A stretch of DNA of 31,430 nucleotides from IMG/VR virus record IMGVR_UViG_3300031707_004129, positions 1 through 31,430 of that record. One strand, written 5' to 3'. Made by a program: the position numbers and the translations under genes. Numbering within the stretch: position 1 is the first letter of the stretch; each line of letters begins with the position of its first letter. A model generated the notes under the pieces. It did no database searches. It saw only the letters and a list, made by a program, of their open reading frames with translations, and was not told the DNA's origin. This document shows positions 5,598 to 14,496 of the stretch, piece by piece. This DNA is from a virus.

Positions 5598-6822
5598 GTC
5601 GTACCTCGCGGCGGCGTGGAAGTGGAGGAGGAGGGCGCAGATGAGAGGATCGCTCGGGATAACGGCGGCGCCGACGGAGAAGCAAACCCTCCAGGTGTTC
5701 AACGCGATGAGGGAACTCTGCCGGCCGCTCCTCGTCCCGGGCCCCCGCGGCGTCAACGAGGCCCCGGGCAACCGCCGGCTCCGCTTCCTCAACGGGAGCG
5801 AGGAGCAGTTCCGCTCGTGGGACGTCCCCGACAACCTCCGAGGACCTCATGCTCACGACGTCCTGGCGGACGAGGGCGGGATGCTCTCGGAGAAGGCGGA
5901 CGGGATCCTCTCCTCCAGGAGGAGCGCCACGCTCGGGCCGATGTTCTACATCGGGAACCCCGGGCCGATCATGGGCCCGTTCTGGAAGCTCTGCGAGCGC
6001 GCGCAGGACCCCGCGAACGCCGGCCGCTACGTCTTCCGGAAGTGGACCTACCGGGACAAGCTGGCGATGCTGTTCGACGCGCGGTCTCCGTTCCACGACC
6101 CGGAGCGCGCGAAGGCGTACAAGCGCTTCATCGACAACGAGCGGGACAGCCGGGAGCCGTTCGAGTTCGAGATGCTGTACGAGGCCAACTTCGCGTCCCC
6201 GCCCGACGCGTACTTCGCCGGGTGGGTCGACAAGGTCTCGACCCTGGACGCGGACCCGAACCCGCACAAGGGACACCCGTACATCGTCGGGTGGGACTAC
6301 GGTGAGGACCGGGACTTCACCGTCGGCGCTCCGCTCTGCTTGACCTGCTTGACCGTGACGGACCTTTTCCGGACGACGCGCGAGCCGAGCACGACTCAGA
6401 AGCGGCACATCGCCGAGTACACGCGCCACTGGAACGAGGCCTATGCGGTGCTGGAGACGAACGGTCCGGGAGGGCCGGTCTACGACGAGGTCGAGGCGCT
6501 CTACCCGAAGACACAGAAGTGGTGGACTGACGAGACGAGCAAGCGCAACGCCATCTTCACGCTCTCCCGTCTCGGGAGGAACGGACAGATCCGGCTCGCG
6601 AAGATCCCGCCGCTCCAGCAGGAGTTGAAGATCTTCCGGTCCGTGCGCGCGCAGACCGGGCGCTGGTCCTTCTCGGCGCCGGACGGGATGCACGACGACT
6701 GCGTGATGGCGCTCCTCATCGCGGTGGCGTCCGCGTACTCCGGGGCGAGCGCGTACTTGAACCTGTTGCAGAAGCAAATCGACGAGCAGGACGAGCAGAG
6801 GCGCAAAGCTCTCGCGGGGTGA
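5500..6822 (+). CDS. terL: terminase large subunit
   Basis: This is the packaging motor ATPase and headful or site-specific nuclease. Motifs: LLYPYQREL (adenine Q motif), Walker A SGTGLGKSY, Walker B HDVLADEGG, then the RNase H-like nuclease acids in VGWDYGEDRDF, the LETNG...YDEVE segment and HDDCVMALLIA. The Q motif must be included, so the start lies upstream of about 5520. In this frame the only start codons are TTG 5500 and TTG 5506, neither with a visible ribosome site, or GTG 5215, whose translation up to about 5480 is plainly a Ser/Arg-rich shadow of the preceding gene. I give TTG 5500 (440 residues) with low trust in the start. A +1 frameshift from the preceding gene near TTCCCC (5481-5486) would also solve it. 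Confidence 0.9.
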   Translation: MLLEGPLLYPYQRELAETDDKDLVILSGTGLGKSYLAAAWKWRRRAQMRGSLGITAAPTEKQTLQVFNAMRELCRPLLVPGPRGVNEAPGNRRLRFLNGSEEQFRSWDVPDNLRGPHAHDVLADEGGMLSEKADGILSSRRSATLGPMFYIGNPGPIMGPFWKLCERAQDPANAGRYVFRKWTYRDKLAMLFDARSPFHDPERAKAYKRFIDNERDSREPFEFEMLYEANFASPPDAYFAGWVDKVSTLDADPNPHKGHPYIVGWDYGEDRDFTVGAPLCLTCLTVTDLFRTTREPSTTQKRHIAEYTRHWNEAYAVLETNGPGGPVYDEVEALYPKTQKWWTDETSKRNAIFTLSRLGRNGQIRLAKIPPLQQELKIFRSVRAQTGRWSFSAPDGMHDDCVMALLIAVASAYSGASAYLNLLQKQIDEQDEQRRKALAG

Positions 6823-6825
6823 ACC

Positions 6826-9117
6826 GTGGCAGAAGACATCCTAGTCGGCCGGACGCGGGTCGTTACCGCCGACGGCTCCGTCCCGATCCTTTACGACGCG
6901 CAGGGCCACGTGATCCGCGCCACGCCCGAACAGCAGGCGATCTTCAACGCGCGCGTCCCGGGCCCTGGGATCCCTCTCACGCCGGCGGAGGTCCGCGGGG
7001 AGGAGCCCCGCGCGTACTTCCCGACGGTCGGCTACAACCTCAACTACGTGCCGCGATCCGAGTTCCCGTGGATGACGCCGTTCGAGCAGCTTCGGAACCT
7101 CGCGGCCTCCTCCTGGATCGTCTCGACCGCCGTCGAGGACGTGAAGCAGCAGGTCCTCGGGATGGAGTGGGACATACACTCCGTCGACGCGAAGGCGGCG
7201 AAGCGCCTCCAGGAACCGATCGCGCGCGTCAAGAAGTTCTTCAAGAGCCCGGACCGGATCCACAGCTTCCGCTCGTGGTGCGCGCGCCTCCTGGACGACG
7301 CGCTGATCTGCGACGCCCTCACGATCTACCGGCAGCGAACCGTCCTCGGGGAGCCGTACGCGCTCAAGCCCATCAACGGCGCGACGATAAAGCCCATCGT
7401 CGACGCGTTCGGGACGCCGCCCGAGCCCCCGGAGACCGCCTATCAGCAGATCGGTTACGGCCGCGTCGAGACGGAGTTCCACCGTCCGTACTACTCCAGG
7501 GAGGAACTGGATGAGGCCATCCGCGCGAGCAGGACGGAGCCGGCGCGACGGCCGGTCGAGCTTGTCTACGCTCCGAGGACGACGAGGACCTACACGCCGT
7601 ACGGTCAAGGGCCCGTCGAGCGCGTGATAATCCTCCTCAACGTCGCCCTCCGCCGAGACGTCTTCTATCTCGCGTACTACACCGAGGGCAACATCCCGGA
7701 GGCGTTCTGGAAGTGTCCCGAGAACTTCACGCCGGCGCAGATCATCGACATGCAAGAGAAGTTCGAGAAGCTCCTCGCGGGAGAGGTCGGGGCGCGGCGC
7801 AAGCTCCGGTTCATGGCCGGAGGTCCGGGCGCCGGCCTGGAGAACCCGCGCGGACACGACACCTGGAGCAAGGACTTCGACGAGTACCTCGCCCGCGGCG
7901 TCTGCTACGCCTTCAACACGTCCCCGCTCCCGCTGGTCCAACTGATGAACCGCGCCACCGGGCAGATGGCGGACGCGGAGGAGAGCCACTCCGGCCTGCA
8001 CCCGATCCGGGAGTTCCTGCGCGAGATCTTCACGCGGGAGATCCACGAGTTCCTCGGGGAGGAGGAGCTTGAGTTCATCTGGACCGAGGACAAGGAGGCG
8101 GACGAACGCCTGGAGATGGAGCGCGCCGTCGCGTACGTCGACCGCGCGATCTACTCCATCGACGAGGTCCGCGCGAAGCGCGGGGAGGAGCCGACCGGGA
8201 TCCCGCGTTACTGGATGACGCCGAGCGGGCCCTTGTTCGTGGACGACGTCCTCGCGGACCGCAACCGCGTCCCCGTGAAACCGGCGAACCCTGGAGCCGC
8301 TCCCGCGCATCCGCTCGACGTTCCCCTTCCTCCGGCGGCCGGCGGTGGGTCGGCGCTCGGCCCCGCTGGAGGAGCCGGCGAGTCGTCTCCCGCCGCCGCC
8401 GCGGCGGAGGCCCTCGACGTCCCGCTCCCGCCTGCCGCGAAGCTCCGGCTCGTCGGCAAGGAGTTCGACCTGAGCCAAGCGCGCGACGAGTCGGGGATGT
8501 GGGAGGAGACCGGAGCCGGCGAGGAAGAAGCATCGGAGGGAGAGGAGGAGGGCGCTGAGGAAGAAGGCGGAGACGAGGACGAGGGAGAAGACGAGGCGGT
8601 CGAAGTCGAAGACGTTCAGTTCGACGACGAGGAGGTGGACCGGCTCGGACTGAAAGACAAGGACGTGATGAACGTCGGGGAGTGGATGGGAGGAGGGAGC
8701 GGCTTCGACAAGATGCGCAATCCCGCGACGACCGCCGGAGCGGCGATGCAGGAGACGCTCGACAAGCTGGAGCCGTACGAAGGCACCGCCTACCGCGGGA
8801 TGGTCGTTTACAAGGAGCAGGCGGACGAGCTAATGGCCTCGAAGGAGGTCACGTTGAACCGGAACTCCTCCGCGTCTCAGGACCTCGCCATCGCCCGCGG
8901 TTTCTCCGCGAGCGGCGTGAACCTCGGAGACAAGGTCCAGGTCCTGATCAAGGTCAACACGAAGTCCGCGGCCGACCTCACCGCCGTCGCCACCTACCTC
9001 GAAGAATCAGAGGTCGTGCTCCGCGCGGGGACGAAGTACGAGCAGCGCGTGGTAAAGTACGATGACAATAAAAAGCAGCTCTCCCTTGAGTGGACGGAGA
9101 AGGGGACCGATGAGTAA
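6826..9117 (+). CDS. portal protein with C-terminal ADP-ribosyltransferase-like domain
   Basis: 763 residues from GTG 6826, four bases after the terminase. Residues 1 to about 480 look like a portal: YNLNYVPRSEFPWMTPFEQLR, a long beta/alpha core, and FNTSPLPLVQLMNRATGQMADAEE, typical of portal C-cores. A Pro/Ala-rich linker holds two copies of LDVPLPPAA, followed by a very acidic stretch (about 563-605). The end, about 620-760, matches R-S-E mono-ADP-ribosyltransferases: YRGM with Arg657, NSSAS (680-684) as the S-T-S-like strand, and EESEVVL with Glu727-x-Glu729, plus VLIKVNTKSAADL. The portal forms the DNA gate of the head. The ART domain is presumably carried in the virion and may modify a host or phage protein on entry. 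A fusion of this kind is unusual on a portal. Confidence 0.85.
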   Translation: MAEDILVGRTRVVTADGSVPILYDAQGHVIRATPEQQAIFNARVPGPGIPLTPAEVRGEEPRAYFPTVGYNLNYVPRSEFPWMTPFEQLRNLAASSWIVSTAVEDVKQQVLGMEWDIHSVDAKAAKRLQEPIARVKKFFKSPDRIHSFRSWCARLLDDALICDALTIYRQRTVLGEPYALKPINGATIKPIVDAFGTPPEPPETAYQQIGYGRVETEFHRPYYSREELDEAIRASRTEPARRPVELVYAPRTTRTYTPYGQGPVERVIILLNVALRRDVFYLAYYTEGNIPEAFWKCPENFTPAQIIDMQEKFEKLLAGEVGARRKLRFMAGGPGAGLENPRGHDTWSKDFDEYLARGVCYAFNTSPLPLVQLMNRATGQMADAEESHSGLHPIREFLREIFTREIHEFLGEEELEFIWTEDKEADERLEMERAVAYVDRAIYSIDEVRAKRGEEPTGIPRYWMTPSGPLFVDDVLADRNRVPVKPANPGAAPAHPLDVPLPPAAGGGSALGPAGGAGESSPAAAAAEALDVPLPPAAKLRLVGKEFDLSQARDESGMWEETGAGEEEASEGEEEGAEEEGGDEDEGEDEAVEVEDVQFDDEEVDRLGLKDKDVMNVGEWMGGGSGFDKMRNPATTAGAAMQETLDKLEPYEGTAYRGMVVYKEQADELMASKEVTLNRNSSASQDLAIARGFSASGVNLGDKVQVLIKVNTKSAADLTAVATYLEESEVVLRAGTKYEQRVVKYDDNKKQLSLEWTEKGTDE

Positions 9118-10168
9118 AGCCGACGAGAAAGCCGGGTCGAAGAAGGTGAAGCCCGATCGGGCCCACAGGTTCGTCGACACGGACCTGGACGGCCTCACGC
9201 TCGGGAAGAAGAAGGCGCCGGAGAAGGAGAAGGCCGTCTCCGTCGACCTCCGGAAGTGGCGCAAGGTAGCTCTCAAGGCCGTCGCGTCCGGCCGGCCGCA
9301 GCGGGCCTTCAAGAGCAGCGTCATCCCTCCGGAGGTCCACGCGGCGCTCACGGAGTGGATGCCGACCGTCCTGTGCGCCGAGGACGTCGACTGGAGCTTC
9401 CGGGCCCTGGCGAAGGCGCGCCGTCCCGTGATCTCCGTCCGCCGCCGGCTCCGCCTGGAGCGCTCCTTCCGGGAGGTCCTCTCCTCCCACTTCGCGGAGC
9501 GGGCCCCGGACGCCGCGAAGGCCGCGGTCTCGGAGTTCAAGGCCCTGAGCAAGGCGGCCGAGGAGCCGGACGTCATCTCCGCCGCGCTCCGGTGGGACGT
9601 CCTCGTCGAGGACCTCACGCCCGAACTCGCGAAGGCCTTCCTCGAAGGGGAGGAGATCGCCGGGGACGCGCACGGCGTCTTCATCGACTTCGCTCTAACG
9701 GACGAGCAGGCGCAGGCGTACGCGAAGGAGCGCGCGGCGGAACTCGTCGGGAAACACGTCAACCCGGACGGGACCGTCGTCGAGGCGGTCGACAAGTCGT
9801 ACGCGATCTCGGAGACCGTCCGGGAGGACCTGCGCGCGACCATCACGAAGGCGCTGGAGCAAGGCTGGACGGAGGCGGAACTCCAGGAGGAGATCGAGGA
9901 CTCCGGCTTCTGGAACTGGCGCGCGGACCGGATAGCTCGGACTGAGGTCGCGGTAGCTCTCAACAAGGGGACCGCGGCGACGTACGGGGAGGCCGGCGTC
10001 TCCACCGTCACGATAATCGACGGGCACGGCTGCCTCGCGGACGGACACGACGACGCCGTCGCGGGCGTCGACGGGGAGATCTGGTCCCTGGAGAAGTTCA
10101 TCGAGTACCCGGTCGGGCACCCGAACTGCATCAGGGACGCCGTGGCGAACCTGCCGGAGGGCGCGTGA
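9110..10168 (+). CDS. MuF-like minor head protein (head morphogenesis)
   Basis: 352 residues from ATG 9110, which has GGAGAAGGGG just upstream and overlaps the portal stop by eight bases; upstream in-frame residues belong to the portal gene. The N-terminus is basic. The C-terminal part has the MuF pattern RADRIARTEVAVALNKGTAA, VSTVTIIDGHGC and ending YPVGHPNCIRDAV, as in Mu gpF and SPP1 gp7. These proteins bind the portal and can travel with DNA. The family also often carries toxin domains; here the enzyme-like domain sits on the portal instead. Family call is good. Confidence 0.82.
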   Translation: MSKADEKAGSKKVKPDRAHRFVDTDLDGLTLGKKKAPEKEKAVSVDLRKWRKVALKAVASGRPQRAFKSSVIPPEVHAALTEWMPTVLCAEDVDWSFRALAKARRPVISVRRRLRLERSFREVLSSHFAERAPDAAKAAVSEFKALSKAAEEPDVISAALRWDVLVEDLTPELAKAFLEGEEIAGDAHGVFIDFALTDEQAQAYAKERAAELVGKHVNPDGTVVEAVDKSYAISETVREDLRATITKALEQGWTEAELQEEIEDSGFWNWRADRIARTEVAVALNKGTAATYGEAGVSTVTIIDGHGCLADGHDDAVAGVDGEIWSLEKFIEYPVGHPNCIRDAVANLPEGA

Positions 10169-10416
10169 TCCTGGAGCCCGTGTTGACGCCGGAGCAGAAG
10201 AAGGAGCTTGAGGACCTCGCCTCCGAGGAGGAACTCCAGCGGGCCGTCGTCAACGTCATAGCGCTCCAGGTCAAGGCGCGCATCGCGAAGGGGAAGAAGT
10301 TCCAGGTCATCGGGGACTCGGTGAAGATGAGCGACCGGGAGTACGTCGTGCGGCCGGATGGAGCGCTCCAGAGGGCGGAGCCGACGCGCCGAGAGACGTT
10401 CACGAGGGAGAGGTAG
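10165..10416 (+). CDS. small charged protein of unknown function
   Basis: 83 residues, GTG start in a four-base overlap (GTGA) with the MuF-like gene, so translation is probably coupled. It contains a helical acidic first half (LTPEQKKELEDLASEEELQ) and a basic second half. No family recognised. Position suggests a head assembly accessory. Confidence 0.7.
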   Translation: MILEPVLTPEQKKELEDLASEEELQRAVVNVIALQVKARIAKGKKFQVIGDSVKMSDREYVVRPDGALQRAEPTRRETFTRER

Positions 10417-10427
10417 GAGGAGAGACG

Positions 10428-10853
10428 ATGGCAAGCTCGGTTCAAATCGACCTGCTGCCGCTCGCGGCGCAGACCGCGTCCGGCGCCGGCCCGACGACGG
10501 ACGTCTCCGGGATCAAGGAACTCGCCGTCTTCGCGCACGTCACGACGGGCTCGGGCTCCCTCTCGGGAGGACACTTCGCCCTGTGGATGGAGTCCTCCGA
10601 CGACGGCGGCGTGACGTGGTACGACATCGCTCCGGACTACCGGATCGTCGACAACGACACGTACACGGACCCGGTCCCGGTCCTCGGCGTCGTCCGGAAC
10701 ATCATCCCGGACACGACGACGATCATCACGGCGGACTCGAAGTGGACCGCCGTCTACACGCGCTTCGGGAACAAGGTCAGACCGCGGTGGATCCTGAGTG
10801 GTGGCTCCTCGCCCTCCGAGACGTTCTCGGTCAAGGGTGTCGGGAAAACTTAG
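10428..10853 (+). CDS. putative virion structural protein (decoration-like)
   Basis: 141 residues from ATG 10428 after GGTAGGAGGAGAGACG. The composition is beta-rich and polar, with a Gly/Ser segment (TTGSGSLSGGHFALWMESSDDGG) and SKWTAVYTRFGNKVRPRW, like small jelly-roll or Ig-like virion proteins. It sits between head genes. I do not recognise a named family. Confidence 0.65.
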   Translation: MASSVQIDLLPLAAQTASGAGPTTDVSGIKELAVFAHVTTGSGSLSGGHFALWMESSDDGGVTWYDIAPDYRIVDNDTYTDPVPVLGVVRNIIPDTTTIITADSKWTAVYTRFGNKVRPRWILSGGSSPSETFSVKGVGKT

Positions 10854-10865
10854 AGGGAGGATTCG

Positions 10866-12668
10866 ATGTCCAGGAGGTTCGAGAGGTTCGTCCAGGTCGC
10901 GAAGCTCGACGCGGAGCGCCACGAGGTTTGGGGTCACGCCACCGTCGAGGAGGTGGACAAGCAGGGCGAGGTCGTCAAGTTCGACGGCGCCGTCCGCGCT
11001 TTCGAGAAGCACGCGGAATACTTTCAGAAGATCACGGACGGGGAGTCCTTCGGGAACGTCCGCGCCATGCACCTGCCCATCGCCGCCGGGAAGCTCATCG
11101 CCTGGAGCGCCGACGCCAAGCTCAAGGCGATCCCGATCGGAGCGCACGTCTCCGACGACCGTGAGTGGAAGAAGTGCCTCGACAAGACGTACGTCGGCTT
11201 CAGCATCGGCGGGGACGTCACGAAGGAACACCGCGAGATGCGGGACGGCCGGGAGATCAACGTCATCGACGCCTTCGACCTCGTCGAGGTCTCCCTCGTC
11301 GACAACCCCGCCTGCCCGAGCGCGCGGATCGCGGTCGTGAAGATGGCGGACGGCAAGCCGGTTCCGGTGGACCCGGTCCCGGAGCCGGCCCCGGCCGCCG
11401 CTCTCAAGGTGGAGGGAACGCCGGCGCCGATCCCCGACGGCTCCCTCCTCCCGGTCCCGCCCGTCTCTCCCCTGGAGAAGGCGGACCCGACGACCGTGCA
11501 AACCCTCATCTTCGCGAAGAAGGAGTTCGAGAGCGCGGACGCCGCGAAGAAGTGGGCGTCCGAGCACGACTTCAAGAGCCCGAAAGTCGACGAGACGGAG
11601 GACTCCTTCCGCCTGCGCCAGAGGGATCCGGGCGACTTCAAGGAGGGATCGTTCAAGACCGTCGACCTCAAGGGCGGTGTGAAGGCGGTCATCGGGCACT
11701 TGAAGCTCGCCGACGGCCGTTTCGGGAAGGTCCTTGCGCTCGCGGGTAAGAACCTCCAGAAGCGGTCCGAGGGCGCGAGCATCTACCCGGCGATCTGCGC
11801 GCTCCGAGACCTACAGAACGCCATCGACTCCGAGGGGTTCGAGATGGCGATGACGGAGGATCCCGCGTACGCCGAGCAGGAGAAGGGAGACATCCGCCTT
11901 CTCTACTCCGCCGTCGAGGACGTCCTCGCGTTCCTCCAAGTGGAGTTTGCCTCAGAGGTCCAGGGCTACCTCGCCGATGAGGCCAGCCCCGCCGGCGCGC
12001 CGATGGCGATGCTCGATTGGGCGGAGACGGTTCGGAAGGGCCTCACGCCGATCCAACTGTCCAAGATCGCGGCCGACGAGGACATGAAGGAGAACCTCGA
12101 CGCCATCCACCGGATGGGACACGGGCTCGTCAAAGCGTCCTCCGCGATGGGAAGCTCCTGCCCTGACGGGGAGTGTCCGGAGGGAGAGGAGGAGCAGGAG
12201 GGCGAGGAGGAGGCCGGCGAGGAGAAGGAGCCCGTCGCCGGAGAGGGAGAGGCCGGCGGAGAGAAGGAGGGCGCCGGCGCCGAGGGAGAGGGCGGGCCGA
12301 TCCCGCCGCGGAAGAAGGACGAGCAGAAGGCCGCGCTGCCGAAAGGCCGCGCGACTTTGAAGGGCAACCCGCTGTCGAAGGGCCTGGAAAAGGTTCTGGA
12401 GCAGGTCGGAGCGGTCAAGGCCTCCGTCGACTCCATGGGCGAACGGCTCTCGAAGCTGGAAGGCCTGCCGGCGGCCGTCGGGAGGTCCCCGGCCGGCCCC
12501 GTCGACAAGATGATCCCGGGGACGGGAGGCGGATCGCCGATCCCGGATCCGCTCGCCCTCTTGCGGAAGCGGGTCGAGACGGAGACGGATCCCGCGAGGA
12601 AGCAAACCCTCGCGCTGGTCCTGACTGAGGAAACGATCAAGCTGGAGCAGGCCGGCATCCGCTTCTAG
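10866..12668 (+). CDS. prohead protease fused to scaffold-like region
   Basis: 600 residues from ATG 10866. Residues 1 to about 165 resemble XkdF-type prohead serine proteases: VWGHATVEEVDKQGEVV, AMHLP with His69, YVGFSIGGDV with Ser113, and EVSLVDNPACPSA. A second small domain (about 213-275) has the phage pattern LIFAKKEFESADAAKKWA...KVDETEDSFRLRQRDP. The remainder is helical, with a Glu/Gly-rich low-complexity stretch (12173-12300) and a closing coiled-coil segment, as expected for an internal scaffold cleaved and lost at maturation. Such protease-scaffold fusions remove the need for a separate scaffold gene, and none is seen before the capsid gene. Confidence 0.82.
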   Translation: MSRRFERFVQVAKLDAERHEVWGHATVEEVDKQGEVVKFDGAVRAFEKHAEYFQKITDGESFGNVRAMHLPIAAGKLIAWSADAKLKAIPIGAHVSDDREWKKCLDKTYVGFSIGGDVTKEHREMRDGREINVIDAFDLVEVSLVDNPACPSARIAVVKMADGKPVPVDPVPEPAPAAALKVEGTPAPIPDGSLLPVPPVSPLEKADPTTVQTLIFAKKEFESADAAKKWASEHDFKSPKVDETEDSFRLRQRDPGDFKEGSFKTVDLKGGVKAVIGHLKLADGRFGKVLALAGKNLQKRSEGASIYPAICALRDLQNAIDSEGFEMAMTEDPAYAEQEKGDIRLLYSAVEDVLAFLQVEFASEVQGYLADEASPAGAPMAMLDWAETVRKGLTPIQLSKIAADEDMKENLDAIHRMGHGLVKASSAMGSSCPDGECPEGEEEQEGEEEAGEEKEPVAGEGEAGGEKEGAGAEGEGGPIPPRKKDEQKAALPKGRATLKGNPLSKGLEKVLEQVGAVKASVDSMGERLSKLEGLPAAVGRSPAGPVDKMIPGTGGGSPIPDPLALLRKRVETETDPARKQTLALVLTEETIKLEQAGIRF

Positions 12669-12694
12669 CGGACCGCCGCTCCTCGGAGAGAAAA

Positions 12695-14212
12695 ATGGAT
12701 CTACAGGAACTCATCCAGGACACCCTCGCCAAGGTGGCCGCCGCCGTCAAGGCGACGAAAGAGGGCCCGGGGATGAGGAAGGCCATCGACATTGCGCAGG
12801 GCCTCTACGGCTACAGCCTCCAGAAGCCGGCGCAGCAGCTCGTCCCGCTCATGAGCCCCTTCTACAATTCGATTCCCCGCGTGGTCAAGCCGGGAGCGAA
12901 CTCCGACAACTGGAAGCAGATCACCGCCCTGTCTTCGCCGGAACTGTTCACGAGTGAACGGGCCGCCGGCAACCTCTTTACCACGACCGTGACGCCGAAG
13001 ACGGCGGCGTTCAAGGTCAGCGCGCTCCGCGGGGAAGTGACCCGCGAGGCGCAGGCCGCGTCCGTGACCTTCGACGACGCGCTCGCGAAGGAGACGGCGA
13101 ACACCCTGCTCATCTCCCTCAAGCTGATGGGACAGGCGTACCTCTACGCCAACGTCACGGACCTCGGGACTCCGAACACTCCCGTCGTGACGGAGGTCAA
13201 CGCGGTCGGGACCATCGGCGCCGCGGACTACTTCGTCGTCGTGGTCGGCCTCACCGGGATGGCGGCGAACCGCACGACCGTCGACCTGCCCGACGTGTGG
13301 GACGGGACGAACGCCTTCCTCGCGGGCCGAGCCGTACTCTCGGCCGACCTCAACCCGCTCCAGGTCACGACCGCGCTCTCCGGCGTTGGACTCAGCATCA
13401 TCAGCGCGCAGGGGACCGTCACGACCACCGGCGCCGACAACGGGCTCCGGATCAAGTGGACGGCGAAGCCCGGGTTCTGCGCGTACGCGATCTTCGTCGG
13501 CACCGTGACCGGCGCCGCCAACCTCCACTGCGAGGCCATCGTCTCTCAGACGGAAGTCACGCTGACCTCCCTCGCCGGGACGGGCGTCCTGGCGAACGAG
13601 AACACGGTCACGATCCCGACCGCCGACGAGACGGGGAACGCCAAGCACTTCGACGGCATCCTCCCGAACCTCCTGGCGGTCGGCTCCGGCGCCTACATCA
13701 AGGCCGTCAACGGCACCTTGACCGGAGCGCTCGCCGACGGAGAGGTCGTCCAGATCCAGCAGGCCTTCGCGGCTCTCTGGAGGACGGCCAAGATCGGGAA
13801 GTTCCGCGTCGTGATGTCCGGACAGGACGTGAAGAACCTCACGAAGAAGGGGATCATCTCGAACGCGATGCAGATCTTCGCCGGAATGGGAGCGGAGGGA
13901 CGCGTCAACCTGACCATCGGAGCGCACGTCGGGGAGATCCTCAACGCCACGACCGGAGACCGCTGCCCGGTCGAGGTCGAGCCGTGGGCCGTGCCCGGGA
14001 CGGTGTTCATCCTCCCGATGGAGATCCCGTACCCGATGGCGAACATCTCGACCCCGTTCCAGTGGGTCGGGAACTACGATTGGGAGCGGTGGGAGTACGC
14101 GTCGACGCCGACCACCGGCCCGATCTACCCGTTCGAGACGCGGTGCAACGGAGTCCTCGAACCTCTGTTCACCGGCGGCTGCGGGGTCCTCTACAACATC
14201 TACAACGGATGA
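12695..14212 (+). CDS. major capsid protein, HK97-fold type, with an inserted domain
   Basis: 505 residues from ATG 12695 after CGGAGAG. The N-terminal helix plus PFYNSIPRVVKPGANSDNWKQ, and the C-terminal part (HFDGILPNLLAVG, RVVMSGQDVKNLTKKG, PMEIPYPM), match capsid proteins of the HK97 fold in order and position. Roughly residues 160-310 (TNTPVVTEVN onward) form a Thr/Val/Gly-rich beta region that looks like an inserted Ig- or fibronectin-like surface domain. Placement after protease/scaffold and before connectors agrees. Confidence 0.85.
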   Translation: MDLQELIQDTLAKVAAAVKATKEGPGMRKAIDIAQGLYGYSLQKPAQQLVPLMSPFYNSIPRVVKPGANSDNWKQITALSSPELFTSERAAGNLFTTTVTPKTAAFKVSALRGEVTREAQAASVTFDDALAKETANTLLISLKLMGQAYLYANVTDLGTPNTPVVTEVNAVGTIGAADYFVVVVGLTGMAANRTTVDLPDVWDGTNAFLAGRAVLSADLNPLQVTTALSGVGLSIISAQGTVTTTGADNGLRIKWTAKPGFCAYAIFVGTVTGAANLHCEAIVSQTEVTLTSLAGTGVLANENTVTIPTADETGNAKHFDGILPNLLAVGSGAYIKAVNGTLTGALADGEVVQIQQAFAALWRTAKIGKFRVVMSGQDVKNLTKKGIISNAMQIFAGMGAEGRVNLTIGAHVGEILNATTGDRCPVEVEPWAVPGTVFILPMEIPYPMANISTPFQWVGNYDWERWEYASTPTTGPIYPFETRCNGVLEPLFTGGCGVLYNIYNG

Positions 14213-14218
14213 CGGAAC

Positions 14219-14253
14219 TCCCGGGCCGGGGTCGACGTGACCTCGGCCCGGGA
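14219..14253 (+). terminator. long perfect hairpin after the capsid gene
   Basis: The arms 14219-14233 and 14239-14253 form 15 pairs (one G-T) around loop GACGT. The stem is very GC-rich, starts seven bases after the capsid stop and has no U-run behind it. It may be a factor-dependent terminator, an mRNA 3' stabiliser or a processing site that sets high capsid expression apart from the connector genes. Confidence 0.55.
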
Positions 14254-14271
14254 CCTTGACGGAGGGAGAAC

Positions 14272-14487
14272 ATGGCGAAGGATCGAGGACCTGCGAGGAC
14301 GAAACCCGCGCAGGAGAAGGAGACCGTCCGGATGGAGGCGCCGAAGGGAACCGGCGCCATCGGCCTGCCGGTCGGGGACACGGTCGTTCAGTTCAAGGTG
14401 GACCGCGAGGGGTTCATCGAAGCACCGCCGGGACTCGTGACGGCGTTGCGCTCCCACGGGTTCACCGTCGTCCAGGAGGACGACTGA
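14272..14487 (+). CDS. small structural-region protein, unknown
   Basis: 71 residues from ATG 14272 behind GGAGGGAG. Basic, Lys/Pro-rich start, then VVQFKVDREGFIEAPPGLVTALRSHGFTVVQ, a compact beta/alpha pattern seen in small proteins between capsid and connector genes. No named family recognised. Confidence 0.7.
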   Translation: MAKDRGPARTKPAQEKETVRMEAPKGTGAIGLPVGDTVVQFKVDREGFIEAPPGLVTALRSHGFTVVQEDD

Positions 14488-14496
14488 GGAGGTCTA

